This document shows positions 22,421-32,911 of a DNA stretch of 64,000 nt, one piece after another. The notes beneath the pieces are model-generated. The model did not search any database. It worked only from the letters and a program-made list of their open reading frames with translations, and was not told the DNA's origin. Numbering within the stretch: the stretch's first letter is position 1; each line of letters opens with the position of its first letter. Source of the stretch: Homarus americanus (Eukaryota; Arthropoda; Malacostraca; Decapoda; Nephropidae); contig NW_024737068.1 of the NCBI RefSeq assembly GCF_018991925.1, positions 132,501 through 196,500 of the forward strand. Direction: 5' to 3'. Made by a program: the position numbers and the translations under genes.

Positions 22421-24007
22421 CAGTTGTACCCCACTTAACGCGGTCAATAGAACCCAGAGGGTCCCGTGTTAAGTGAAATCATGATTAAGTGAACAACAGA
22501 ACATATGGGATTAATTCCAATAGAAATCGGCCCGACCCCCAAACTCCACTTTTTGAAGACACATAACTATGTTGTAGTAAAAATAACATCTTAATTTTAT
22601 GATGGTACATGCACACAATTAATACTTAAGAGAAATAGAAATACAGTGCATGAAGTTAATGTCCATTCAAATAATGGACTCAACTCCCTCCCCTCTCCAC
22701 TACACTACTGGCTCTTCCTCTCTGAGAAATTTTTGGGGGAAAACCACTAAAATTTAATAAATAATACCTCAAACTAAAGTTAGGATAATACAATTGACAT
22801 TGCTGGATTCATTGTAAGACCAGGAATATTTTGAATATAAATGTCATATATTTTGCACAAAAGATAACATAAGTTACAGAGAAAAATTTGTATCTAAAAT
22901 TTGTATGTCTAATGCAAAATATATGATGTTTATATTCAAAATGATCACCAAATATAAAAATTCAGCAATGTAAATTATATTCTGACCGGGTAATTTGTAT
23001 GAATTTTATGAGCTAAAACAAATATCTTCAGTTAATAAAAAAAATAATAATCTTCAGGACACTATCTGTCAATCAAAGTACCCCACCTTGCCTCCCCCTC
23101 TTTTAACCTCGCGGTCAGTCCCAACCTCCCCCACCCCACCAATCGTCCTTCAAGATATGTGGGGTGAAAAAATAAATTTTAATTTGTATTAAATAATACC
23201 TCAGATTAAAGTTAGGATAATATAATTGACATTGCTGGATTCCTTGTAAGACCAGGAATATTTTGAATATAAATGTCATATATTTCACAAAAGATAACAT
23301 AGTTACCCAGAGAAAAATTTTTATCTAAAATTTGTATGTCTAATGCAAAATATATGATGTTTATATTCAAAATGATCATCAAATTATAAAAATTCAGCAA
23401 TGTAAATTATATTCTGACCGGTAATTTGTATGAATTTTATGAGCTAAAACAAATATCTTCAGTTAATAAAAAAAAAATATTCTTCACAGGGTAACAGATG
23501 GTCGGTCGGTCCCTCCCTCCCCCACCCACCAACTGTCCCAAGGAGATGTGGTGGAAAACCAGAATACTTAACTTTTTGTAATAAATAATACCTCAAACTA
23601 AAGTTAGGATAATATAATTGACATTGCTGGATTCCTTGTAAGACCAGGAATATTTTGAATATAAATGTCATATATTTTGCACAAAGATAACATAGTTACT
23701 CAGAAAATTTTATCTAAAATTTGTATGTCTAATGCAAAATATATGATGTTTATATTCAAAATAATCCTAAAATATAAAGAATTCCAGCAATGTAAATTAT
23801 ATTCTGGCGGGAATATGTATGAATTTTATGAGCTAAAACAGGCAGTCAGGCAGGGTGGCGGGTGGGCCAAATCTAAAAATAGCGTCTCGAGCGGACACTC
23901 ACCCGTATATGTGGAAAAAAATCCGTGTTAAGTGAAAGTTCAGCTCTGGCGGGCACATTATATGATAAAACGCATTAAGTGAAACCGCGTTAGGCGGGGT
24001 AATACTG
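22421..24007. mobile_element. Array-carrying Tigger derivative, copy 2
   Basis: The ends cagttgtaccccacttaacg and cgttaggcggggtaatactg are inverted, with TA on both sides (22419-22420, 24008-24009). The subterminal block contains 'ccaaactccactttttgaag' as in the copy at 14859. The body is three tandem units starting near 22761, 23193 and 23585 (periods 432 and 392 bp). The third unit ends early, where a right subterminal arm begins. Each unit has ataattgacattgctggatt, then a 'gtatgtctaatgcaaaatat' block, then a C-rich spacer. No transposase. Confidence 0.8.
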
Positions 24008-24009
24008 TA

Positions 24010-24477
24010 GTCTGAACACTTCATAGACAATAATATATACTGTACTGGACTAAACCAAGAAACACTGGCTCCCAGATGACTCCAGAATGAAGTACTGTAC
24101 TGTACAGAATATAGATAGTATATATGGTCATCAATTATTAAACAAAGAAAACAAGTGAAATACCATGTTAACATCAGGGTTGAGAGCTAAGGCGACTGTG
24201 TTCCCTTCTCATTATCACTCAAAACTATTTACACAGAACTTTTATTGAGAATATATACCTGTATTCTAAATAAAGTATGAAAGAACCACTAATTTGTCAT
24301 ACCGTACTGAAAAATGCATAAAAATATTTATTATATTAGATGAATAATTTATTCAGAAGTGTCATATCCAAATGACCACCACCTCTCAGCTGTTTTGTTG
24401 TTGCCCAACACCTTTAATTGTTGTCTTTGATAAATGATAAACAAATTGACAATCTTAACTTGAAATGTACAGTGTGT
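24010..24477. other. MED25 intron, no features recognised
   Basis: AT-rich, no frames of note. Confidence 0.4.
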
Positions 24478-25610
24478 TTGAGTATTGTGTGTGTGTTGGA
24501 GTACTGTGTGTTTTGGAGTATTATGTGTTACAATGCTGTGTGTAAGTGTGTGTGTGTTGGAGTGCTGAGTGTTGGAGTACTGAATGTGTTGGAGTAATAT
24601 ATGTGTTAGAATAATGTGTGTGTGTTGGACTAATGTGCGTGTTGGAGTATTATGTGTTACAATGCTGTGTGTAAGTGTGTGTGTGTGTGTTGGAGTAGTG
24701 TGTGTGTGTGTGTGTTGGAGTGCTGAGTGTTGGAGTAGTGTGTGTGTTGGAGTACTGTGTGTGATGGCATAGTGTGTGTATGTTGGAGTAATGTGTGTTG
24801 GAGAACTGTGTGTGTTTAAGTATTCTGTGTGTTGGAGTACTGTGTGTATTGGAGAAATGTGTGTGTTGGAGTACTGCATGTGTTGGAGTACTGTGTGTTG
24901 GAGAACTGTGTGTTGGAGTACTGTGTGTTGGAGCACTGTGTGTGTTGGAGCACTATGTGTGTGTGTTGAAGTACTGTGTATGTGTGTTGGAGTACTGTGT
25001 GTGTTGGAGTACACCGTGTGTGTTAGAGCACTGTGTGTGTGTGGAGCACACCGTGTGTGGAGTACACCATGTGTGTTGGAGCACTGTGTGTGTTAGAGCA
25101 CTGTGTGTGTGTTGGAGTACTGTGTGTGTTGGAATACTGTGTGTGTTAGGTACACGTGTGTGTTGGAGCACTGTGTGTTGGAGCACTGTGTGTGTTGGAG
25201 TGTGTGTGTGTTGGAATACTGTGTGTGTTGGAGTACTGTGTGTGTGTTGGAGTACTGTGTGTGTGTTGGAGTACTGTGTGTTGGAGTACTGTGCGTTGGA
25301 GTACTGTGTGTGTTGGAGTACTGTGTGTGTGTGTTGGGGTACTGTGTGTGTTGGAGTACTGTGTGTGTTGGAGTACTGTGTGTGTGTGTGTGTGTGTTGG
25401 AGTACTGTGTGTGTGTTGGAGTACTGTGTGTGTTGGAGTACTGTGTGTGTTGGAGTACTGTGTGTGTTGGAGTAGTGTGTGTTGAAGTACTGTGTGTTGG
25501 ATGGGATGTATATTGGAATGCTGTGTTGGAGAACTGTGTGTGAGTGTGTTGGAGTGCCAGTGTATATATTGGAGTGCTGTGTGTTGGAGAACTGTGTGGA
25601 GGAGGGGGCC
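24478..25610. repeat. TG-rich minisatellite (tgtgtgttggagtac units)
   Basis: About 1.1 kb of tandem units of 16-22 bp built on gtgtgttggagtactgtgtg, with variable TG length. Frames of up to 226 codons on plus and 221 on minus arise from the repeat (Cys/Val/Leu/Glu or Thr/His/Ser only) and are not genes. In the sense of MED25 transcription this is an AC-rich tract. Confidence 0.93.
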
Positions 25611-25684
25611 AGATTAAAGCATACTCAAAGATTTTGAAAGGTAGAGGTGTTTAAATTTTTTGCCTATAAAATTTTCACAGGCGA

Positions 25685-25835
25685 CTTAAAAGAATATTAC
25701 TTGAATTGGTAGAATTCTTGTAAGATGGCTATTAATTTGAGTATAAACATCACTTATTTTGCACCATACATAATAATATTAGCAATTAATTTAGTACATT
25801 TGAGTACAGGTTGTGATAAATTATGTGATTGTAAT
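25685..25835. repeat. Solitary unit related to the array-element repeat
   Basis: Carries the 'gaattggtagaattcttgtaagatgg', 'gagtataaacat..ttttgcac' and 'aatttagtacat' landmarks of the diverged array at 16.4-17.8 kb. Confidence 0.55.
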
Positions 25836-26234
25836 TTCAAAGCTTTGTGACATCATTAGTGTATAATGAGTCTCAATATGCCCTGGTTTATTCATTGATC
25901 AGTTGTTTAAGTGTAAAAGTAGCCCTGTCAAGCTAGTATAGCGCTAGTATCCATGGTTTGGCACACCCTTTGTTTACATCTGGTCCTTGTGGAGTTTGGT
26001 GCGTTCCTCGGTATTTCAAGTGTTTCTGTAATATTTCACTTGTTATTTATCCTTAAAATGCCTCCTAGCCATATTTATTATATTATCTCATTTACGGTAC
26101 AGATATTTTTTTCTTCTTTACAGGTGAACATCACCAATTTATGTACAGGTACAGGTACCGTAACTATTTTGTCATTTTAAGTGCAGAATGAGAATTATTG
26201 TTTATCTATTTTTGTTTATTATAATTACACTGTA

Positions 26235-26324
26235 CAGTAGAACGTGGATTTAACAGGAGATATGTTCCAAGAGGTCGCTTTAAACCGAATTCACACTAAA
26301 TCGAAGTGTTGTTTAAATGGAATA
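26235..26324 (+). mobile_element. Tigger-type left terminus interrupted by another element
   Basis: cagtagaacgtggatttaac follows TA. After 90 bp it is cut by the element starting at 26325. Confidence 0.45.
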
Positions 26325-26913
26325 CAGTCAACCCTCGCTTCTGCGGTCCCACTTCTGCGGTACCCTGCCGAAACCGGAATACTCACTTTCCGCGGTGTGT
26401 TGCCCTTTACTGCGGAGGCGGCTTGGCAAAATGCGCCTAAGGTCGCCCAGTCATCAAAACATTACAGGTTCTTCACCGCCACCCACAGCGGCCCAAGTCA
26501 GTGATAGTGATAATGATAGTGAGGATATGGACTTATGGACTTTCAGGGGTTTTGACAAAGAGGCCCTGCAAGCCTCTGTGGTGGATAGTGATACAATTAA
26601 TAAAGTGATACAGGTGAGGGCAATAATCTGCCCTCTGCCTCGGAACCAACCCCATCCCGTGTGCCCAGCCATCTTTTCTACTAATGTAAGTGTTAAAAAC
26701 CTAATATTATTGATATTTCTCTTAATTATTAATTGTGTGTGCATACCATCATAAAATTAAGAAGTTATTTTTACTACAACGTAGGTATTGTGTCTGAAAA
26801 AGTGGAGTTTGAGGTCGGCCCGGTCTCTATTTCAATTAATCCCATATGTTATGTTGTTCACTTTACGCGGGCCACCGTGGGTTGAATTAACCGCGTAAAC
26901 TGAGGGTTCACTG
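26325..26913 (+). mobile_element. Short Tigger derivative keeping the transposase C-terminal tail (copy 1)
   Basis: The left end is cagtcaaccctcgcttctgc and the right end actgagggttcactg. The interior contains the end of a Tigger transposase (RFFTATHSGPSQ... then an Asp/Ser-rich stretch) and a noncoding 3' part with 'aattaatcccatatgtta'. The same parts occur at 50054-50644 and at the 3' end of the longer element 53118-55625. The catalytic region is deleted. Confidence 0.72.
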
Positions 26914-27024
26914 GAATTTAGTTTGGAACTTCAGAGAAACACAAAATACTAAAAAGACTGAGAGTCTACCCAGATGCACCTCAGCCCATCTCCTAGAATA
27001 AACAAAATAATATTTTTTGTAGTA

Positions 27025-27847
27025 CAGTGGTCCCTCGGTTAACGAGCGCCTCGGTTAAGCAGATTTCGGTTAACGATTTACCTCCATAAGATTCTTAACC
27101 CGGTTAACGAGCAATCCCTCGATTAATGAGTTTTTCTGAAGCCGACTTCAACATGTTTTCGCTTGCATTTGGCGGTCCAGGCTAGTATTAGTCCACCAAT
27201 ACAGTAATCGGTTTTGGGCTTAAATTCCTCACTATTTTAGTAAATATCAAGAAGTTTATACTATTCAATAATTTTAAAGTTTAATATTAACCTTTTAGTC
27301 ATTTTAACAATTATTGAACATAATTGAAGGTAAGAAACTAGTTTCTGGCGTGCCATCCAGCCTGTTAACACACCAGACAGGCGTTAGTCTCTCTCTGTTT
27401 TTCAGTGGGTAACATCTTGCTTGAGACTCTCTTCAATTAGCTTTTTTCTGTGTTTCCAAGTAAATTATTGGTCATTTTGAAATATATTTTACATATTGAC
27501 AATATATAATGCAGTGCAGTGTTGATTTGAAAATAATCTTGAATTACACCAAGAGATCTAAAATTTTTTGGGTGAAATGGTGCCATGGGGTGACTTCTCT
27601 TCCCACCCCAATGCTTTCTCTTCTCCCTTCTCCTCCACCCCATTCTAATTCCCATCATCATCATCATCCAGGAGCCTTCTAAACACACCTCAGAGTAAGT
27701 GTACTTTTCTACCTTTTTGTGGAATTTAGTTAATTTTCGGTGAGCTGGAACCAATTACCCAAAAACCCATTGAAACAATGGTTTTGGTTACAAGTTTTCG
27801 GTTAACGAGCAACTGCTGGAAGCAGTTGTGCCGTTAACCGAGACCTG
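27025..27847 (+). mobile_element. Tigger-type MITE 'ggttaacgag' family, full copy
   Basis: Begins cagtggtccctcggttaacg after TA (27023-27024) and ends gttaaccgagacctg before TA (27848-27849). It is 823 bp. It matches 57488-58341 throughout and is noncoding. Its right end lost a few bases of the 'gggaccactg' terminus. Confidence 0.82.
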
Positions 27848-27856
27848 TATGCTATA

Positions 27857-28230
27857 CAGACAGACCCCGACTTGACTGCTACGACTTACGACCGTCGGGA
27901 CTTCACGACCGCCGCGAGATTTTTATTATTTTTTTTTTTTTTATAAATGACGCATTTTCTATACCGAAACGTTTCCAGTTAATGTAGTCTCCATGTATAA
28001 TTAATTATGGGGCCCCATGTGCATTCAGCTGACTACATTAAAGGTAAGTGCTCAGTCACACTGTAACCATTCCTTATTATTTATTACTTTCACTGTACTG
28101 TATCCATTCCTCATTATTCATTACTTTTTACTGTACTGTATTTCATTGTAGATTATTTATTTAAAATTTATCAATGGGACTTCGACCTGGATTTGGTCCC
28201 TAACCCCGTCGTGAAGTCGGGGTCTATCTG
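27857..28230. mobile_element. MITE, 'gacttacgac' family (copy 2)
   Basis: 374 bp between TA dinucleotides. The ends cagacagaccccgacttg and agtcggggtctatctg are inverted. The interior matches 7713-8136. It starts only 9 bp after the preceding MITE. Confidence 0.8.
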
Positions 28231-28616
28231 TACTGCACTAGACAAAATTTTTAGTAATTATTTAGTACATCACTTTGAGTACATGTACAGTTCAGCTTTG
28301 CCCAGAAAACATTAGCATAAAATTTAAAATATGATCATGAATTGACTCAGCGCAAAAATAGGAAAGATTAACTTTAAATTAAAACATTGTCCTTAATTGT
28401 GGGTGTAGCTTTAAATCAATAATCTTAAATTGAATCGAAAATTGACATTCTACTGTATCAATTAATTTTAAAATAGAAATTATAATATAAAATGTTATAA
28501 GACAATGGTTTAGTAATACTGATAATGTGTATGTGTTGTGTAAGTGTCTTGGCATGTCACCTCACCACCTGACTCCTGAACAAACTCTTCATAAACTTTT
28601 TTCTTGGAGCTCAAAA
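28231..28616. other. MED25 intron, AT-rich, no features
   Basis: No gene or element terminus recognised. Confidence 0.4.
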
Positions 28617-28855
28617 CACACACACACACACATACATGGTAATTAAAACAACAAGCATCCAGTGAGAGGGTCTTGTTGTGTGACTGCATAAGGCAAATTA
28701 AAATATCAGCTGTTGAGCTTATCGACGGCAACACTTGGTGCATGTTATCACTCCTTTCCACTCCATCTCTCTAATCACCCTCACCTTTCTGATTTCTCAC
28801 TCCATATTTTAAAATGTAATGAAATGTTGAAGGGATACAACTTTGCTCATTTATA
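28617..28855. repeat. Dispersed repeat, copy interrupted by a 1.9-kb transposon
   Basis: Matches 20461-20695 (CA run, 'gagggtctt.ttgtgtgac', 'atcagctgttgag', tgttgaagggatacaacttt, 'tcatttata'). It resumes after 30764 with 'cttatacttaccacaatctcc', parallel to 'cttatatttatcacaaactcc' at about 20692. Confidence 0.75.
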
Positions 28856-29345
28856 CAGTCGAACCTCGTTAAAACGGACTAATAGGGAAGGGTGTCGTTT
28901 AGCCGATTGTCCGAATTAACCGATTAAGGGGTTAATATTGCATTATATTTCAAAGTCATTGTTTTCGTCACGATTTTATCCCACTTTCCATGTAATACGT
29001 CGTAATTTCAGCAAAAATATTACATTTCCGTGAATGTATTATATCAAGCACAGTATGAATAGAATACCATTGTAAAATAACAGTATTTTAACGAAAACTA
29101 CTAATAAAGCGAATAACATCTCAAGAACATCGGAAGGTTAGGTAAATTCTTTGTTTTTCGTCATGTATTTTATCCTATTTTACATTGAAATACATCACGT
29201 TTCAGCAAAACTACTATTTATTTCCAAGAATATATTCATTCAGGCGCAGTTTAGGTAAAATATACGTGTGATGTAACAGTTTTTTAACTGAAAACGATTC
29301 GAAAAACACGTACCCTCTAGCCCTGTTCATGGGTGGCGGTAATAA

Positions 29346-29645
29346 AGTCACAGGAAAAAAAGTCACAGAAAAAAAATCACAATTTTGGCTAGGAAAAAAG
29401 TCACAGGAAAAAGTCACATTTAAGGTCATGAAACTAAAAAATATTTAAAACCGTTATTAACTGACAATACATGACTTTTACATATTGACAACACAATTTA
29501 TATGTGATGCACGTAGGTTAGGTTAGGTTAGGTTAGGTAAGGTGACTTTTTTCTGTGTCTTTTTTCTGTGACTTTTTTCCTGTGACTTTTTTTCCTGTGA
29601 CTTTTTGTCTGTGACTTTTTTACCTGTGACTTTTTTACCTGGATT
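29346..29645. repeat. Foldback: inverted clusters of gtgactttttt units
   Basis: The left arm (29346-29420) carries four to five copies of aaaaagtcacagg-type units. The right arm (about 29541-29645) carries about seven cctgtgactttttt-type units, their reverse complement. The loop of about 120 bp contains TTAGG repeats. Tandem short repeats forming long inverted arms are typical of foldback elements; this assignment is inference. Confidence 0.65.
29514..29541. repeat. TTAGG telomere-type run in the foldback loop
   Basis: Five near-perfect ggtta/TTAGG units, ending ggtaagg just before the right arm. Confidence 0.8.
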
Positions 29646-30829
29646 CGTTCAAGGAGAGGACTGGGAGAAGCTGTTTGGTGCTGCAGACGACGACAAGGAA
29701 AATGATTTGGATGGATTTTTATGAAAATATTCAGAAATATGGTATCGTAGTATTTATTCAAGTCAATTAGGATAGGATATTAATGTAATACAACAGTGTT
29801 TTAACTGAAAACCAATCGAAAAGCGATTACGGTAACATCTTTTGAACGAAAAGAAAGCGAGTCATTGTTTTCGTCACGATTTTATCCACTTTCCACTAAT
29901 ACCTACGTCATTTCAGCAAAAATATTACATTTCCGTGAATGCATTATATCAAGCACAGTATGAATAGAATACCATTGTAATATAACATTATTTTAACCAA
30001 AAACTATTAAAAACGAGTAACTTCTCTTGAACATCGGAAGGTTAGTTAAAGTCTTTTGTTTTCGTCATGTATTTATCCTATTTTACATTAAAATACATCA
30101 CGTTTCAGCAAAACTACTATTTATTTCCGAGAATATATTCATTCAGAGCGCAGTTAATGGTATTACATGTGATGTAACAGTTTTAACTGAAAACGATTCG
30201 AAAAACAGTACCGTGTAGCTGATACTCAACAGCTGGTGGTGCGTCATGTATTAGTTGTAAACAATAGGAGGTTGAAGTAGATTACGGGTATTATATTAAG
30301 TGTGAAATATCAAAAGGTTTTTATTAGGTATTTTTGTAGATCAATGGGTACTGATACCGTATATGATATGATAAGTTAGCCTGTGCTAAGAACTTCAACA
30401 TAGACAACTGAAAACACATTGTAAGGTAATTTAGCCTGTTGTAAGTTGGCGAAGCTTCATTTGCTGAAGGAACTGCACAACTTTTCATTACTAATTGGTA
30501 CAAATTTACGTTTCCATTGTTTACTGGCAGTAAATGGTAAATATTTTTCATGTCTGAAGCTAAAAGTTGCATCCCCCACTAGTGGTGATGTTACATTTGA
30601 CCAAAAAACGCTGGTGTTTTATCCCAGCAGTGGGTGGACCAGCATTTTAGCTTAAGGTCTGTAGGTAATATTCCTACAAATCTTAAAAAAAAAAATTCGT
30701 TCAGATTTTGTCCGAATTATCCGAAATCAGGATTAAAGGGGTCCGAATTAACGAGGGTCGACTGTACTTATACTTACCACAATCTCCATTAAAATAAATT
30801 GGGTTTCGTGTTTTTATTCAGGTAGTAGG

Positions 30830-31143
30830 CAGCTATCAAACAGGGAGGTACTATCACCTGGGAAGATGTTGGAAGCATAATGTGTGGTCTAATGGTAGAC
30901 CCTACTGCCATATGGTACCACAAAAATTGTGACCAAGTCCCAGGTTGCTGATCTGACTTTCTGCCTCATTTACACACAATTTACTAATTGTTTCTCTTAC
31001 TATTGACAACACAACATACACACTGTATATCGTTTCTCACTCTTGATTAATTTTTTTGTTTGTGTGTTTATTTATGGTTATTATTACTGTTATTTTTATT
31101 TTGGGGTTATAATTTTTATCTATTTTTATTAATTATTATTAAA
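30830..31143. other. MED25 intron, no features recognised
   Basis: Mixed-composition DNA with no assignable frame. Confidence 0.4.
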
Positions 31144-31195
<52 letters not shown>

Positions 31196-31196
31196 T
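31144..31196. repeat. (ATT)n microsatellite
   Basis: About 17 uninterrupted ATT units, followed by a C run. Confidence 0.95.
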
Positions 31197-31267
31197 CCCC
31201 CCCCAGGCCCTGATATGGGTCAGTGACCTATGCTCAGGTGGGCTAATCCCTGCAAAAAAAAAAAAAA

Positions 31268-31610
31268 AAATCTTCAGGCCATGAGACCCACTAATCACCC
31301 ACCCAAGAAAGGGTGACCTGACATTCCATCAGAAGGTCAGTAATATGAGACCACTAATCCCCCACCTACACCTCCACCTGACATTGAGTCAGGTCAGGTC
31401 AGGTCCCCCAAAAAAAAAAAAATTTTAACTTTCATCTTTATTCAAGACATTTTCAGAAAATTCTCTTGATTTTCAACCTCGGAAATTTTTTCCTAAAGTC
31501 GGAAATTTTGGGAAAATTCCAGCTTTGGGAATGATTTTCCGAGCAAATTTCAATTCTGACTATCTGTGATTTTGGGGTTTGAGGGATTCCGGCTAACGGA
31601 GATATTACTG
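31268..31610. repeat. Dispersed Tigger-type repeat, right part (copy 3)
   Basis: Contains 'tcttcaggccatgagaccca', 'ccacctgacattgagtcagg', a second 'tttattcaagacat' and a right end ggctaacggagatattactg before TA (31611-31612). It is related to the 19862 and 20461 repeats. Confidence 0.6.
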
Positions 31611-31612
31611 TA

Positions 31613-32135
31613 CACTACAATGTATACAAGGACAATGTTCCAATCTGGTTGTGCATCAGTTGTTGGAAATGGTGAGTGGTGTGAAGTTCCTTGTGAGAAT
31701 CTTGTGTTAATGTCATCTTGCAATCTCACCACACATATTTTAGTTAAGATGGCTTTTATTATTTTAATATAATCTCTTATGTTAATTAAGTTTACAAACA
31801 TGACTTCCACTATGTAATATTTTTGGCAGGAGTTACTGGTGCTGACTGAGTATTAGATGATGATTTCACTCTGCCTGCAGTCACATGATTTAAGGTTCAC
31901 ATTTTAAACTTGGAAAATAAGATGACCCATACATAGGGACTTTCTTAAAGATTCAAAAGTCATTATATATGCCACTTTATATATGGTATAGTTACTTCCA
32001 TTACTAATTATTCTTTCTTTTCTTTTCCTTTTTTATACATGTATTGTACATCATTCTACCACACAGTCTGTCACATTCTTTTATCTAAGTTATCTTAGAA
32101 ATTCTGAGTTTACTTTCTTTATCAAAACATCTTAC
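31613..32135. other. MED25 intron adjoining an exon donor
   Basis: No mobile element recognised. T-rich sequence at 32000-32050. Confidence 0.4.
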
Positions 32136-32265
32136 TTGGAATAGATGACGTCTGAGGTTTAGATGTCATTGTATCTGTCGCTACTGACTGCTGGGTCTGT
32201 TGGTTAACCATCAGGGGTTGCATGACAGGAGGTCTTTGTCCTGGCCCTCCTGGCCATGGACCCAC
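32136..32265 (-). CDS. MED25: MED25 exon, proline/glutamine-rich linker
   Basis: A minus-strand exon with donor CCAA/gtaagatg. It reads GPWPGGPGQRPPVMQPLMVN then QQTQQSVATDTM and TSKPQTSSIP, a low-complexity Pro/Gln/Thr linker like the one between the VWA and PTOV domains of MED25. If it starts at 32265 (acceptor ttcctag), phase fits the exon ending at 48182 without any edit, and the final A fits the next exon. The acceptor is weak. Upstream bases also look coding (TTGAGTNAVPR in another frame), so the exon may start earlier, at the tatcag near 32303, with a one-base indel. The boundary is therefore uncertain, while the exon itself is well supported by phase and donor. Confidence 0.65.
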
Positions 32266-32565
32266 CTAGGAACTGCATTTGTGCCCGCACCAGTTGTATC
32301 TGATAGATTGGAGTATAAATCAACATAATATTTAGCTAACTACTCATCATACAGTTCTTCTCAATTCTTCCTATAAATTTCACTAGACACAAACTATAAA
32401 TAAAAAATAATTGTAAATAATATTAAATGCAGAAATCAATCAGACTGCTTGAAAATCTAATGAAAGACATTAAAAGATGATTATTGAAAAGCTACAAAAT
32501 AACTTGGCTCAACACAGAATACCTGTTCTTTGATCCTACACACAAACTTAGATTGCAGAGAGGTA

Positions 32566-32740
32566 CAGTCACCCAAAAAAGTCCTGTCTCCTCTAATCCT
32601 GAACCACGAACCCTGAGATTCAGACTCATGAACCCGAAGCAGTAGACACTGATACATTATTCTGTCCATAAATGCTTCGGATTCAAGAGTCTGAATCTCA
32701 GGGTTCATGGTTTAGAGATGGTCAGGACTTAGGGTGACTG
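32566..32740. mobile_element. 175-bp foldback MITE
   Basis: Two arms of about 75-80 bp are near-perfect reverse complements: left has gaaccctgagattcagactc, right has gagtctgaatctcagggttc. The ends cagtcaccc and gggtgactg are each flanked by TA. A hairpin with a loop of about 25 bp is predicted. Confidence 0.85.
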
Positions 32741-32911
32741 TACATACACACAAACAGGAGGGAACCAGTATGCTCTGCTCTATACACAGATGACAGTAAA
32801 TCCTGCTCAATCTATTGCTTTTCTCTCCACAATTATATAAAAAATGTGTGAAATAAACATCTTCAAGGTAAGAAATAAAATATGTAAAAAAAATAAAAAT
32901 ACAGTACTCTG

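Larger units (their letters stand above)
28856..30764. mobile_element. 1.9-kb Tigger-type element with internal tandem units
   Basis: The ends cagtcgaacctcgttaaaac and aattaacgagggtcgactg are inverted, with TA on both sides. Two direct copies of about 360 bp lie at 28957-29315 and 29860-30215. Each is made of two related half-units of about 180 bp (both start 'ttttcgtca.g.ttttatcc' and include 'tttcagcaaaa.ta'). A partial unit lies at about 29785-29855. Between the copies is an insertion with a foldback (next entries). A short minus-free reading near 29650-29723 gives GEDWEKLFGAADDDKENDLD followed by GFL and a stop, which could be the relic end of a transposase. Confidence 0.75.

Noticed and set aside
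24349..25543. Frames of up to 226 codons rich in Cys-Val-Leu-Glu (plus) or Thr-His-Ser (minus)
   Set aside because: They are translations of the TG minisatellite in several overlapping frames at once.
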